Source: Desulfobacula sp. (GTDB lineage: Bacteria; Desulfobacterota; Desulfobacteria; Desulfobacterales; Desulfobacteraceae). Taken from it: a stretch of DNA of 12,660 bases. The DNA is taken from NCBI GenBank assembly GCA_011390085.1, contig JAABTB010000031.1, positions 1 to 12,660 on the forward strand, written 5' to 3'. A model generated the notes under the pieces. The model saw only the letters and a program-made list of their open reading frames with translations. It was not told the origin of the DNA and made no database searches. Each line of letters starts with the position of its first letter. The first letter of the stretch is position 1. Positions 1-7,441 of the stretch are shown here, one piece after another. The translations under genes and the position numbers were made by a program.

Positions 1-49
1 TGCCTTAATCATTTATCTCAAACAGTTTGAACGGTTTGATGGCTGAGCT

Positions 50-1069
50 TTATCTTTTGAGTTGGTATTTTATGACGGCGCGTCTGTGTTCTGCATAGGT
101 TGTTGAAAAATAATGGGTTCCGTCTTTTTTGGATACAAAGAAGAAATACGGAGTTTGGTCCGGGAAAAGGGCTGCCTCAATGGCCAAGGCGCCGGGGCTT
201 GCAATGGGGCCCGGCGGAAGTCCCATGATCTGATAGGTATTGTACTCGGTCCGGGTTTGCAGATGGGTTTTTTTGATATTGCCGTCAAAATCTTCAATGC
301 CGTATATAACGGTGGGGTCACTTTCAAGTCTCATGTTTTTTTTCAGGCGGTTATGAAAAACCGATGAAATCAGGGGCCGTTCGACACCAGCCCCTGTTTC
401 TTTTTCAATGATGGAGGCCAGGGTAAGAATTTCATGAATGGAGAATCCCAACTCCTTTGTTCGCTTTTGCCGGGCTTCCGTGAAAATGGATTTGAACCGC
501 CCGGCCATGGCAATGATGATGTCTTCACAGGTGTTCTGCCTTGAAAAAAAATACGTGTCCGGAAAAAGATAGCCTTCCAGGGATCCGGCTTGGATTTCCA
601 GTTTTTTGATCAAGTCAGGATTTTGGCAGAGGGCCGTAAATTTTTTCGGATCACAGAATCCCTCCTTTTCGATGAGACCGGCGATTTCTTTAATGGTAAC
701 GCCTTCGGGGAGGGTGACCCTGTAAAGTTTGACTCGCCCGCTGACCAGGATATCAAGAATTTCTTCCGGGGATTTGGACCCGGACAAAACATATTCTCCT
801 GCCTGGAGTTTTTTTCCTGCCTTTTTTATTTTTGTGTATATGCTGAAATAGAGTTTGTTTGAGATAATGGAATGATTTTCAAGATGTTCGGCAATGGCCT
901 TGAGGCTTTGGCCCGGAACAATAGTGAGGGTCTGCTCCTGTGAGCCGGGTCTGAAAGGTTTTTTTATAAATGACGAGATATCCAGGAAAAGATAAATACC
1001 GCCAAAAAGCACAATGATCAAAAGGCTGATGACCGCCATACTGGATTTTTTAAATCGGTTTTTTATCAT
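50..1069 (-). CDS. mltG: Endolytic murein transglycosylase MltG (YceG family)
   Basis: MltG is an inner-membrane lytic transglycosylase that cleaves nascent peptidoglycan strands and is thought to set glycan chain length. The protein (339 aa from this start) has a basic N-terminus, one membrane segment at about residues 10-29, a LysM-like region at about 48-95, and the YceG catalytic domain. The domain contains LTLASIIEKETG, whose first glutamate (about residue 222) matches the family's catalytic Glu, and the conserved SDPTVIYG at about 250. Length is normal for the family. I chose the ATG at 1069, which gives MIKNRFKKSS, over an in-frame TTG at 1087 because that TTG directly abuts the foot of a hairpin. 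Neither start has a clear Shine-Dalgarno sequence. The gene follows rnfB on the same strand, about 80 bases away with a terminator-like hairpin between, so it is probably at least partly independent of the Rnf operon. Family assignment is secure; the start is less so. Confidence 0.93.
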   Translation of the reverse strand: MIKNRFKKSSMAVISLLIIVLFGGIYLFLDISSFIKKPFRPGSQEQTLTIVPGQSLKAIAEHLENHSIISNKLYFSIYTKIKKAGKKLQAGEYVLSGSKSPEEILDILVSGRVKLYRVTLPEGVTIKEIAGLIEKEGFCDPKKFTALCQNPDLIKKLEIQAGSLEGYLFPDTYFFSRQNTCEDIIIAMAGRFKSIFTEARQKRTKELGFSIHEILTLASIIEKETGAGVERPLISSVFHNRLKKNMRLESDPTVIYGIEDFDGNIKKTHLQTRTEYNTYQIMGLPPGPIASPGALAIEAALFPDQTPYFFFVSKKDGTHYFSTTYAEHRRAVIKYQLKR

Positions 1070-1087
1070 GGCTTTTTCACATAACAA

Positions 1088-1118
1088 CTGAAGGGTATCT
1101 TTTGCAGATACCCTTCAG
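1088..1118 (-). terminator. Hairpin terminator after rnfB, just upstream of mltG
   Basis: A perfect 13-bp inverted repeat (CTGAAGGGTATCT / AGATACCCTTCAG) with a 5-base loop lies 33 bases past the rnfB stop codon. On the minus strand it is followed by TTGTTATGTG, only a weakly U-rich tract, so termination may be incomplete. The foot of the stem is 18 bases from the preferred mltG ATG, so it could also modulate mltG expression. The plus-strand side has no T tract. Confidence 0.6.
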
Positions 1119-1150
1119 CCTCTATTCATATCCATATTTCAGGATCAGTA

Positions 1151-3244
1151 TCAACCCGCCTTTTTGGCCATGGGGAAAACAATATCCGGGTTATAGCAGA
1201 TTCTGCAGCAATTGAGGCATCTTTCGGCTTCCTTGTGGGCATCGGCTTCCGGAAGCACAAGATCGACTTCAATAAAGGAATCCAGACGTTCATTCACATG
1301 AAGTTCCGGCTGTTTGGCCCTGGCAGTCTTTTTAATGCCGTCTACTTTTGTGAAAATGGATTCATGGATCCGTTTTTTCTGAAGCGAATCCTTCACCGGT
1401 TCAACAGCCTCTCCTTTCAGGAAAAGATCAATGGACCGGGCTGCTCGTCTTCCGCCGCCAATGGCTTCCACCACGAGCGAAGGTCCCGTGGCCGCATCAC
1501 CGGCCGTAAAGATATAGGGAATAGAGGCCTGATGAGTCGCAGGATTATTGTCAATGGTATTCCATTTTGTCAGTTCCAGTTCTTTCATCCTATGCTGGGG
1601 GTCCTGATTTTTGAAAGATGCGTCCGGTGACTGGCCAATGGCGGATATGACCATGTCAACGGCAAGCAGGGTCTCAGATCCTTCTATGGGTTCCGGACGG
1701 CGCCGGCCGCTTTTATCCGGTTCCCCCAACTGCATCTTGAGATATTCCAGATGGGTGACCTTATTTTTATCATCCCCGACCACGCGGGTGGGTGCGGCCA
1801 GGAAGACAAATTCAATGCCTTCATGTTCAGAGGCAACGATTTCAACCTCATTGGCCGGCATTTCTTTCCGGGTTCTTCTGTAAACCATATAGACTTTATC
1901 AAGGCCCAGCCTCAAAAGGGTTCTGGCACAGTCAACGGCAGTATTACCACCGCCGACCACGGCGGCGGTCCGGCCCAGCTTTATTTTTTCACCACCGGAA
2001 ATCCGCTGTAAAAAATTGATACCGGTAAAGCATCCATCCAGGTTTTCTCCTTCTATCCCCAGGGAGAAATCCTCCCAGGCGCCCACACCGAGGAAGACGG
2101 CATTGTAACCGGCCGCCATCAAAGAGCCGAGGCCGAAATCAACCCCGAATTTCACATGGCAGAAGGATTTGATCCCAAGATCCAGGATTCCCTGGATTTC
2201 CCAGTCCAGAACTTTTTTAGGGAGCCGGTATTCAGGAATCCCGTACCGGAGCATGCCGCCGAGTTTGGGCATGGCTTCAAATATATCCACCTGATGGCCG
2301 ATCCGTCTCAGGAAAAAAGCACAGGATAAACCGGAGGGTCCGCCGCCGACCACGGCAATTTTTTTGCCGGTATCCGGGGCGCATTTGATGGGGATCCGTG
2401 AACCGGAATTCATTTCATAATCCGCCACAAACCGTTTCAACTGGTTAATGGAGACCGGCTCATCCTCAACTCCTCTTCTGCATTCAGTCTCACAGGGATG
2501 GGGACAGACCCGGCCGCAGGCAAGGGGAAGGGGATTTCGAAGGCGGATGGTCTGGACCGCTTCCTTGTATTTGCCTTCCCTGAGCTGGTTGATATAGCGC
2601 GGGATATTGATCTCGGCAGGACAGGTCTGGGCGCAAGGCGCCAGGGGATCATATTTCTGATTGAATTTCATGATCCTTTCGGAAAGGGTTTTGACCTCAA
2701 TGATATTTTTGGGGCAGGCTTTCTGGCAGGCCCCGCAACCCACGCACTTTTCCTCGTCCACCACCGGATGTCCTTTGGGGCCGATGGAGACGGCACCGAA
2801 CTGACAGGCTTTGACGCAGTCGCCAAGTCCGATACAGCCCACCCCGCAAACCCGTTTGCCGCCGAATACGACGGCCATGGCCTTGCAGGAGGAGACCCCC
2901 ATATAATGGTATTTGTCGGCGGCTCTGAAACCACCCTCACACATATTATAGGACAGAGGCGCTTCTGCATTGCCCACCTCCACACCCATGACCTTTGCAA
3001 TGGACTCTACCCCATCCTTACCGGAAACAATGCAGAGGCTTGCAGGCTCTTTTCCGGAAACAATGGCGGCAGCAGCGGCAGAACATCCGGCATAGCCGCA
3101 CCCGCCGCAGTTTGCACCGGCAAGACAGTTTTCCACCTGTGCGATTCTCGGGTCCTCATAAACATAAAAAATCTTGGAAGCCAGGCTGAGCACAATACCG
3201 CAGACCGCACCAATGCCTAACATTAATAATAGAGCTGAAATCAT
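1151..3244 (-). CDS. rnfB: RnfB ferredoxin-type subunit fused to a GltD/NfnB-like NAD(P)H oxidoreductase
   Basis: RnfB is the Rnf subunit that takes electrons from ferredoxin; this one is 697 aa, far longer than usual. Residues 1-25 are a membrane anchor. A four-cysteine cluster motif follows (C40, C46, C49, C54, with C71 nearby), then two ferredoxin-type 4Fe-4S motifs (C133/C137/C143/C147 and C167/C170/C173/C177). From about residue 195 the protein continues as a glutamate-synthase-small-subunit/NfnB-like module: a cysteine-rich Fe-S domain (C204, C208, C243, C247, C251, C255), a FAD Rossmann motif VVGGGPSG at 298-305, an NAD(P)H motif VVGGGNTAVD at 429-438 followed by YRRTRKEMPA (455-464), whose arginines suggest NADPH preference, and the FAD-closing FTAGDAATGP at 579. 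The tail carries a CLNCCRIC cluster (C676-C683). The reading frame is continuous, so this is a true fusion. The start has a good AAGGTG ribosome site. It is last in the operon, 69 bases after rnfA. Each half is certain as to family; electron flow between them is inferred. Confidence 0.93.
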   Translation of the reverse strand: MISALLLMLGIGAVCGIVLSLASKIFYVYEDPRIAQVENCLAGANCGGCGYAGCSAAAAAIVSGKEPASLCIVSGKDGVESIAKVMGVEVGNAEAPLSYNMCEGGFRAADKYHYMGVSSCKAMAVVFGGKRVCGVGCIGLGDCVKACQFGAVSIGPKGHPVVDEEKCVGCGACQKACPKNIIEVKTLSERIMKFNQKYDPLAPCAQTCPAEINIPRYINQLREGKYKEAVQTIRLRNPLPLACGRVCPHPCETECRRGVEDEPVSINQLKRFVADYEMNSGSRIPIKCAPDTGKKIAVVGGGPSGLSCAFFLRRIGHQVDIFEAMPKLGGMLRYGIPEYRLPKKVLDWEIQGILDLGIKSFCHVKFGVDFGLGSLMAAGYNAVFLGVGAWEDFSLGIEGENLDGCFTGINFLQRISGGEKIKLGRTAAVVGGGNTAVDCARTLLRLGLDKVYMVYRRTRKEMPANEVEIVASEHEGIEFVFLAAPTRVVGDDKNKVTHLEYLKMQLGEPDKSGRRRPEPIEGSETLLAVDMVISAIGQSPDASFKNQDPQHRMKELELTKWNTIDNNPATHQASIPYIFTAGDAATGPSLVVEAIGGGRRAARSIDLFLKGEAVEPVKDSLQKKRIHESIFTKVDGIKKTARAKQPELHVNERLDSFIEVDLVLPEADAHKEAERCLNCCRICYNPDIVFPMAKKAG

Positions 3245-3313
3245 AGTATCACCTTATAGTATTGACATATTCTCTCATCATAAGACCCAAAAACCCGGGG
3301 GATTATTCCAGAG

Positions 3314-3889
3314 TTAGACCATTCCTTTAAAAGACATAAAGGTCAGGGCGATTATCCCTGCCGTTATCAGCCCGATGGATGTATCCTGCAAGGGTTTAGG
3401 AACCCTGGCCAGAAGGATTCTTTCCCGGACCCCGGCAAACAGTACCAGTGCAAGCCCAAAACCGGCGGCATAGGAGAATGAAGTCACAAGGGCCTCAATA
3501 AAGCTATATTCTTCCTTGATATTGATGAGACAGACACCCATAACCGCACAATTGGTGGTAATCAACGGCAGGAAAATTCCAAGCCCGGCATACAGGGCCG
3601 GGATGCTTTTTTTCAGAAACATTTCCACAAACTGAACCAGGGCGGCAATTACCAGAATAAAGGAAACCGTTTGAAGATAAACAACATCCAGGGGTTTTAG
3701 CATGTATTCATTGACGACCCAGGTGATGGCGCCGGCCATGACCAGAACAAAGATGACGGCCATGGCCATACCGATGGCGGTTTCCATCTTTTTCGATGTG
3801 CCCAGGAAGGGACAGTTTCCAAGGAATTGAGCAAGGAGAATATTGTTGATAAAAATACAACTGATGACAAGTACGAATAGATCACCCAT
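3314..3889 (-). CDS. rnfA: Rnf complex membrane subunit RnfA
   Basis: RnfA is one of two homologous six-helix membrane subunits (with RnfE) that form the core of the Rnf ion-translocating complex. The 191-aa length is standard. The conserved half-helix motifs with cysteines are present: NNILLAQFLGNCPFLG (C26) and TTNCAVMG (C114). In RnfA/RnfE and the related NqrD/NqrE these cysteines are known to hold an intramembrane iron-sulfur centre between the two subunits. The gene has a strong AAAGGAG ribosome site 9 bases before the ATG and starts 14 bases after the rnfE stop. Identification is secure. Confidence 0.97.
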   Translation of the reverse strand: MGDLFVLVISCIFINNILLAQFLGNCPFLGTSKKMETAIGMAMAVIFVLVMAGAITWVVNEYMLKPLDVVYLQTVSFILVIAALVQFVEMFLKKSIPALYAGLGIFLPLITTNCAVMGVCLINIKEEYSFIEALVTSFSYAAGFGLALVLFAGVRERILLARVPKPLQDTSIGLITAGIIALTFMSFKGMV

Positions 3890-3903
3890 AATAGTATCTC
3901 CTT

Positions 3904-4512
3904 TTATTTTTTACCGATGAGGTTCATGAGGCAGAGCATAAGCCCAAGGCCGATAAAGGCGCCCGGCGCTTCGAGCATGAACCGGAACGGAAGAAAGCCT
4001 TCAGCCATTTCAAATATGGGTGTTCCGCCCCAGATGGTCAGGGTGCCGTTTCCAAGAAGTTCTCTTACCGCCCCAAGGGCGGCCAGGGAAAGCGTAAATC
4101 CCATACCGATGCCGAGTCCGTCGGCTACGGAGGGAAGGGGGCCGTTTTTGTTGGCAAAGGCCTCGGCCCGGCCCAGGACAATACAGTTTACAACGATAAG
4201 GGGAATGAAAATCCCCAGTTTCAGGAACAGTTCATAGGTATAGGCCTGCATCAGGAGTTCCACAATGGTGACAAAGGTTGCCACGATGACGATATAACAG
4301 GCGATTCTGACCTTTGAGGGAATGATGTTTCTGAGAAGGGAGATCAGAAGATTGGAGAAAACCAGGACAAAGGTGGTTGCAATTCCCATACCGATTCCGT
4401 TTTCAACGGATTTGGTTACCGCAAGGGTGGGGCAAAGCCCCAGAACCAGTCGGAAAGGAGGTATTTCAGCCCAGAGTCCTTTGGTAAATTCTTTTGCTAA
4501 GGATTGTGCCAT
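3904..4512 (-). CDS. rnfE: Rnf complex membrane subunit RnfE
   Basis: RnfE is the inverted-topology partner of RnfA in the Rnf membrane core. The 202-aa protein shows the family signatures LVLGLCPTLAVT (C27) and IVVNCIVLGRAEAFA (C110), the two cysteines expected to pair with those of RnfA around an intramembrane Fe-S centre, plus the conserved DGLGIGMGFT region near 131. About six hydrophobic segments are visible. An AGGAGA ribosome site precedes the ATG. It sits 27 bases after rnfG and 14 bases before rnfA, in the usual GEAB order. Nothing unusual was seen. Confidence 0.97.
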   Translation of the reverse strand: MAQSLAKEFTKGLWAEIPPFRLVLGLCPTLAVTKSVENGIGMGIATTFVLVFSNLLISLLRNIIPSKVRIACYIVIVATFVTIVELLMQAYTYELFLKLGIFIPLIVVNCIVLGRAEAFANKNGPLPSVADGLGIGMGFTLSLAALGAVRELLGNGTLTIWGGTPIFEMAEGFLPFRFMLEAPGAFIGLGLMLCLMNLIGKK

Positions 4513-4539
4513 TTTATATGTTCTCCTAAAAAATTTGCT

Positions 4540-5121
4540 TTAATTCATCTGTTTGACGATTTCAGGTTTGAGTTTTTGATAGATTTCCTTTGCCTGATTC
4601 GCTGCAACACTCACGGCCTTTGATGTTACCGTGGCGCCGGACATGGCATCAACGGCGCCTCCGTCGGCTTTCATGCTGAAATTGGTATCCAATCCTTTTC
4701 CGGAAAATTGAGATGCAAAAGAAGGGTCATCCTTGGCCCTTGATCCGATACCCGGGGTCTCGGAATGGGTGGTGACTCTCACTTCCACTATGGTGTCGGT
4801 ATCCACATTGATACCCACCATGAGACCGACGGCTCCTCCGAAACCGGTTCCCTTCGTCTCAAAGGCAACAGCCTTTGAGCCGTCGGAAAGCTTTCCCGGG
4901 AAAACCTGTAACGGAACCCCTTCATTATCAATCATAAATCTTTCGGCCAGGGGGTCATTGGTGGTTTCCGGAAAGATGCCTTTGATGGCCGGGGCCTTTT
5001 GAAACTTTAAGACCTGATTTTCGATCTGTACTTCGGTTTTGGCTTTTACCGTTGCCAGAAGCCCGCCTGAGAGAGCCGTCAAAACCGTTAACACAACAAC
5101 CATATTAATCATTTCACGCAT
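4540..5121 (-). CDS. rnfG: Rnf complex FMN-binding subunit RnfG
   Basis: RnfG is a single-span subunit whose FMN-binding domain lies on the outer face of the membrane and passes electrons within the complex. The 193-aa protein has one N-terminal membrane helix (about residues 7-25) and the FMN-binding domain, including HSETPGIGSRA (119-129) and the flavinylation motif DAMSGATVTS (159-168), where Thr164 is the expected site of covalent FMN attachment by an ApbE-type transferase. No apbE is in this window. The start codon overlaps the end of rnfD by 8 bases, suggesting translational coupling. RnfG keeps its attachment threonine, whereas RnfD in the same operon seems not to. Confidence 0.96.
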   Translation of the reverse strand: MREMINMVVVLTVLTALSGGLLATVKAKTEVQIENQVLKFQKAPAIKGIFPETTNDPLAERFMIDNEGVPLQVFPGKLSDGSKAVAFETKGTGFGGAVGLMVGINVDTDTIVEVRVTTHSETPGIGSRAKDDPSFASQFSGKGLDTNFSMKADGGAVDAMSGATVTSKAVSVAANQAKEIYQKLKPEIVKQMN

Positions 5122-6082
5122 GGTTCACACCCTTTCCCAAGGCTTTTGGTCTGATGGTATCAATGAGAGGGTTCACGAGATTCAACAAGAGGATGCCCAG
5201 GACCGTCCCATCTTCGTAAACACCGATATTTCTCATGAGAAGGATGATGAGTCCGGCACAAAATCCAAAGATCAACATGGGAATCCGATTGACCGGAGAA
5301 GACGAATTCTCCGGCGCCAGAAAGAAAGCCCCGAAAAGGGTATACCCGGAAAAAAGGTGGATCATGGGGCCGGCATATTTATCAGGGTTTGCCAGATTGA
5401 AACACAGGGCCGTGAAAACAATACCGATGATGAATGAAACCGGGATTTCCCAGCGGACAAAGCCTCTCAGGATGAGATAGATCCCGCCGATGACCAGGCC
5501 GAGTCCGAAGGTGGTGCCGATGGCACCGACTTGTTTTCCCATCATAAGGTCATTTAATGGGAAAAGATCGGAAACGGCCAGGGCGCCTTTGGCTTTGACG
5601 GCGGCCAGGGGGACAAGGGCGGTAAAATCAAAATCGTAATTGACATAGGCGGCATCAAAATCAAGAAGGGTGGTCCATGAAAGGGCCAGAATGGCCATTC
5701 CAATAAGGGTAGGGTTAAAGGGGTTTGCACCGATTCCGCCAAAGATTATTTTTCCGATGACGACGGCCAGAAATGTTCCGGTGATCACCAGCCACCAGGG
5801 GGCTGTGGCCGGAAGCATCATGCCGAGAAAAAGTCCGATGACCGCGGAATCCAGATCATGGATGGATGCTTTTTTCCCGGAGAGAAGGGTGATGACATAT
5901 TCCCAGACCATGGCGCTTGAAAGAGACAGGGCAAGGACCCCCAGAGCAGGCATCCCAAATTGAACAAGACCGAAAATAACGGCTGGAAGAGCCGCGATCA
6001 TGAGGTTCAGGTTCAATGTAAAAAGACTGTCTCCATCATGCCAGAAGGGCGCATGGGATACGATTAATTTATTGTTATTCAT
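5114..6082 (-). CDS. rnfD: Rnf complex membrane subunit RnfD, apparently without the covalent FMN site
   Basis: RnfD (NqrB-like) is a polytopic membrane subunit that in well-studied Rnf complexes carries a covalent FMN. The 322-aa protein has the family's hydrophobic segments and conserved blocks: the N-terminal VSHAPFWHDGDSLFTLN, GGIGANPFNPTLIG (115-128), GLVIGGIYL (195-203) and FLAPENSSSPVN (254-265). Where homologues read roughly D-x-x-T/S-G-A-T-P-L, this protein reads DFTALVPLA (152-160). Val157 stands at the position I align, from memory, with the flavinylated threonine. The nearby GAIGTTFGLG (186-195) is also a variant of the usual G-x-x-G-E-T-S. The start has a TTGGAG ribosome site and lies 14 bases after rnfC. 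Family is secure; loss of the flavin site needs an alignment. Confidence 0.95.
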   Translation of the reverse strand: MNNNKLIVSHAPFWHDGDSLFTLNLNLMIAALPAVIFGLVQFGMPALGVLALSLSSAMVWEYVITLLSGKKASIHDLDSAVIGLFLGMMLPATAPWWLVITGTFLAVVIGKIIFGGIGANPFNPTLIGMAILALSWTTLLDFDAAYVNYDFDFTALVPLAAVKAKGALAVSDLFPLNDLMMGKQVGAIGTTFGLGLVIGGIYLILRGFVRWEIPVSFIIGIVFTALCFNLANPDKYAGPMIHLFSGYTLFGAFFLAPENSSSPVNRIPMLIFGFCAGLIILLMRNIGVYEDGTVLGILLLNLVNPLIDTIRPKALGKGVNHA

Positions 6083-6096
6083 GGGCAGTCTCCAAT

Positions 6097-7368
6097 CTAA
6101 GCATCTGCATTAAGTTTTAACAGCTCATGCTTTCCAAGCCGTATATACTGATAGATGGGGATCCTTGCGGTACAGACATAGGCACAAAGACCACATTCAA
6201 TACAGGATAAAAGATCATACCGGTCTGCTGCATCCTGATAAAGACCGGCTTCCAGGTAACGGACCAGAATATTGACCGGTATATGGGCCGGGCAGATCCG
6301 GACACATTTGCCGCAGTTCACACAGGGATTGTCCGATAATTCCGGGATGTTATCCCTGTCCTGGACAATGACGGTATCGGTATCCGGCTGAACCGGGTGA
6401 TGAACGGTATAGGTTGAAAACCCTTTCATGGGGCCGCCGATAACCAGTCTGTCATGGTCATTGACATGGATGCTGAAGGCATTGAATATCCGGCGAAGGG
6501 GGGTTCCAATGACGGCCGTCACCCGATAGGGGGTTCCCTGTTTGCCGATGATCGTCAGGACTTTTTCATGACAAGCTGCTTTTGTTTTGTAGGCCCGGGC
6601 AAGAGACACCACAGCCTCGGCCGACATAAAACAGATGCCCATATCCTCCGGTGTTTTTCCCGCCGGCAGAACCATATTCAAATGATCTTTCAGGATCATC
6701 TGGGGCAGGTTGGCGGGATAAATCATGGAAGTTCTGAACACCTGGGCAAGGTCTATCTCATCTTTGATGTTCAGGTTTTCCGGGACGGTGATACAGAATT
6801 TCCGGACATTGGTGATTCGTTTCAGCACGCCAATCCCTTCTTTTATCCCATCCATGAATTTCAAGGCCATATATTGATGAGTGGTGGATAAAAGGTCCGG
6901 GTCTGCGCAGGTGATGACAATGGTATCGATTTTGATGTCCGGATCAGCCAGTGTTTTCAGCGGCGGTGCCCCGGGCAGGGTCCTCAGGTATTCATCGGCA
7001 GAGGCGATGGTATCCTTCAGCTCATATTGAACATCATCGGTTCCGGCGGTAAGGCCCTGGTCGGTGTTGATGACAAGATAGGTGGAAGTATTGCCGAAAT
7101 CATCGGAATAGGTGTCAATGATCTTTATGGTGCCGGCCACAGGAGAAATGGTATATTCCTTACTGTCTTTATAAAGATGGAGTTTTCCTCCTTTTTCAAC
7201 CTTATCACCCTTTTTTATAAAGGTTTCCCGGGCATCATCAAGGGGATCATGCAGCAACAGGATCAGGTTGGAAGGCACGGGAATGGCTTTCGGCTCCTTG
7301 GGATCAGGCTCCGGCATATCGTAGCCGAGCCTGGGTCGGGTCAATGCGAAAAAAGATCTTTTAATCAT
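6097..7368 (-). CDS. rnfC: Rnf complex subunit RnfC, divergent in the nucleotide-binding region
   Basis: RnfC is the peripheral cytoplasmic subunit that in typical Rnf complexes binds NADH and FMN. This 423-aa protein has the N-terminal barrel-sandwich region (IKKGDKVEKGGKL at 51-63, SPVAGTI at 75-81), an SLBB-like region ending in the conserved GGPMKG (311-316), and two 4Fe-4S motifs (C349/C352/C355/C359 and C389/C392/C395/C399). The central segment is unusual. Where family members have a glycine-rich G-x-G-G-A-G-F-P-T followed by N-G-A-E-C-E-P, this protein reads TLPGAPPLKTL (130-140) and ITCADPDLLST (152-162). The usual YPQGGEKQLI block reads YPANLPQMIL (217-226). NADH or FMN binding by this subunit is therefore doubtful. 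An AAGGA ribosome site precedes the ATG. The cytochrome gene lies 69 bases upstream, with a hairpin in the gap. It is clearly RnfC by family and context. Confidence 0.93.
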   Translation of the reverse strand: MIKRSFFALTRPRLGYDMPEPDPKEPKAIPVPSNLILLLHDPLDDARETFIKKGDKVEKGGKLHLYKDSKEYTISPVAGTIKIIDTYSDDFGNTSTYLVINTDQGLTAGTDDVQYELKDTIASADEYLRTLPGAPPLKTLADPDIKIDTIVITCADPDLLSTTHQYMALKFMDGIKEGIGVLKRITNVRKFCITVPENLNIKDEIDLAQVFRTSMIYPANLPQMILKDHLNMVLPAGKTPEDMGICFMSAEAVVSLARAYKTKAACHEKVLTIIGKQGTPYRVTAVIGTPLRRIFNAFSIHVNDHDRLVIGGPMKGFSTYTVHHPVQPDTDTVIVQDRDNIPELSDNPCVNCGKCVRICPAHIPVNILVRYLEAGLYQDAADRYDLLSCIECGLCAYVCTARIPIYQYIRLGKHELLKLNADA

Positions 7369-7409
7369 AATAAAGTCCTTGTTTTGTAAAAAGCTTTGTC
7401 CATTTAATC

Positions 7410-7441
7410 ATAGATAATAATGAAGGATATTTATTATCTAT
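7410..7441 (-). repeat. AT-rich stem-loop between the cytochrome gene and rnfC
   Basis: A perfect 11-bp inverted repeat (ATAGATAATAA / TTATTATCTAT) with a 10-base loop begins over the last codons of the cytochrome gene, including its stop. It has no T tract on the minus strand (GATTAAATGG follows), so it is not a standard terminator. It could protect or define the 3' end of a processed cytochrome message. Being AT-only, it would be a weak stem. Confidence 0.5.

Noticed and set aside
1..12. Possible start of another minus-strand gene (ATG at 12-10, reading MIKA) downstream of mltG
   Set aside because: Only four codons are visible and the upstream GAGA is a weak ribosome site; it cannot be told from chance.
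18..39. TCAAAC-A-GTTTGA dyad followed by another GTTTGA after mltG
   Set aside because: It is too short to be convincing, the one-base centre cannot form a hairpin loop of that stem, and there is no T tract.
2498..3220. Long plus-strand open frame (240 codons) opposite rnfB
   Set aside because: It lies wholly antisense to well-conserved RnfB coding sequence; its frame is kept open by the GC-biased codons of the real gene.
3245..3313. Possible promoter or terminator in the 69-base rnfA-rnfB gap
   Set aside because: I found no paired -35/-10 with acceptable spacing and no strong hairpin; the only clear signal is the rnfB ribosome site, which resembles that of rnfA (AAGG-GATACTAT).
6454..6891. 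Plus-strand open frame of 145 codons opposite rnfC
   Set aside because: It is an antisense shadow of RnfC with no ribosome site or recognisable domain.
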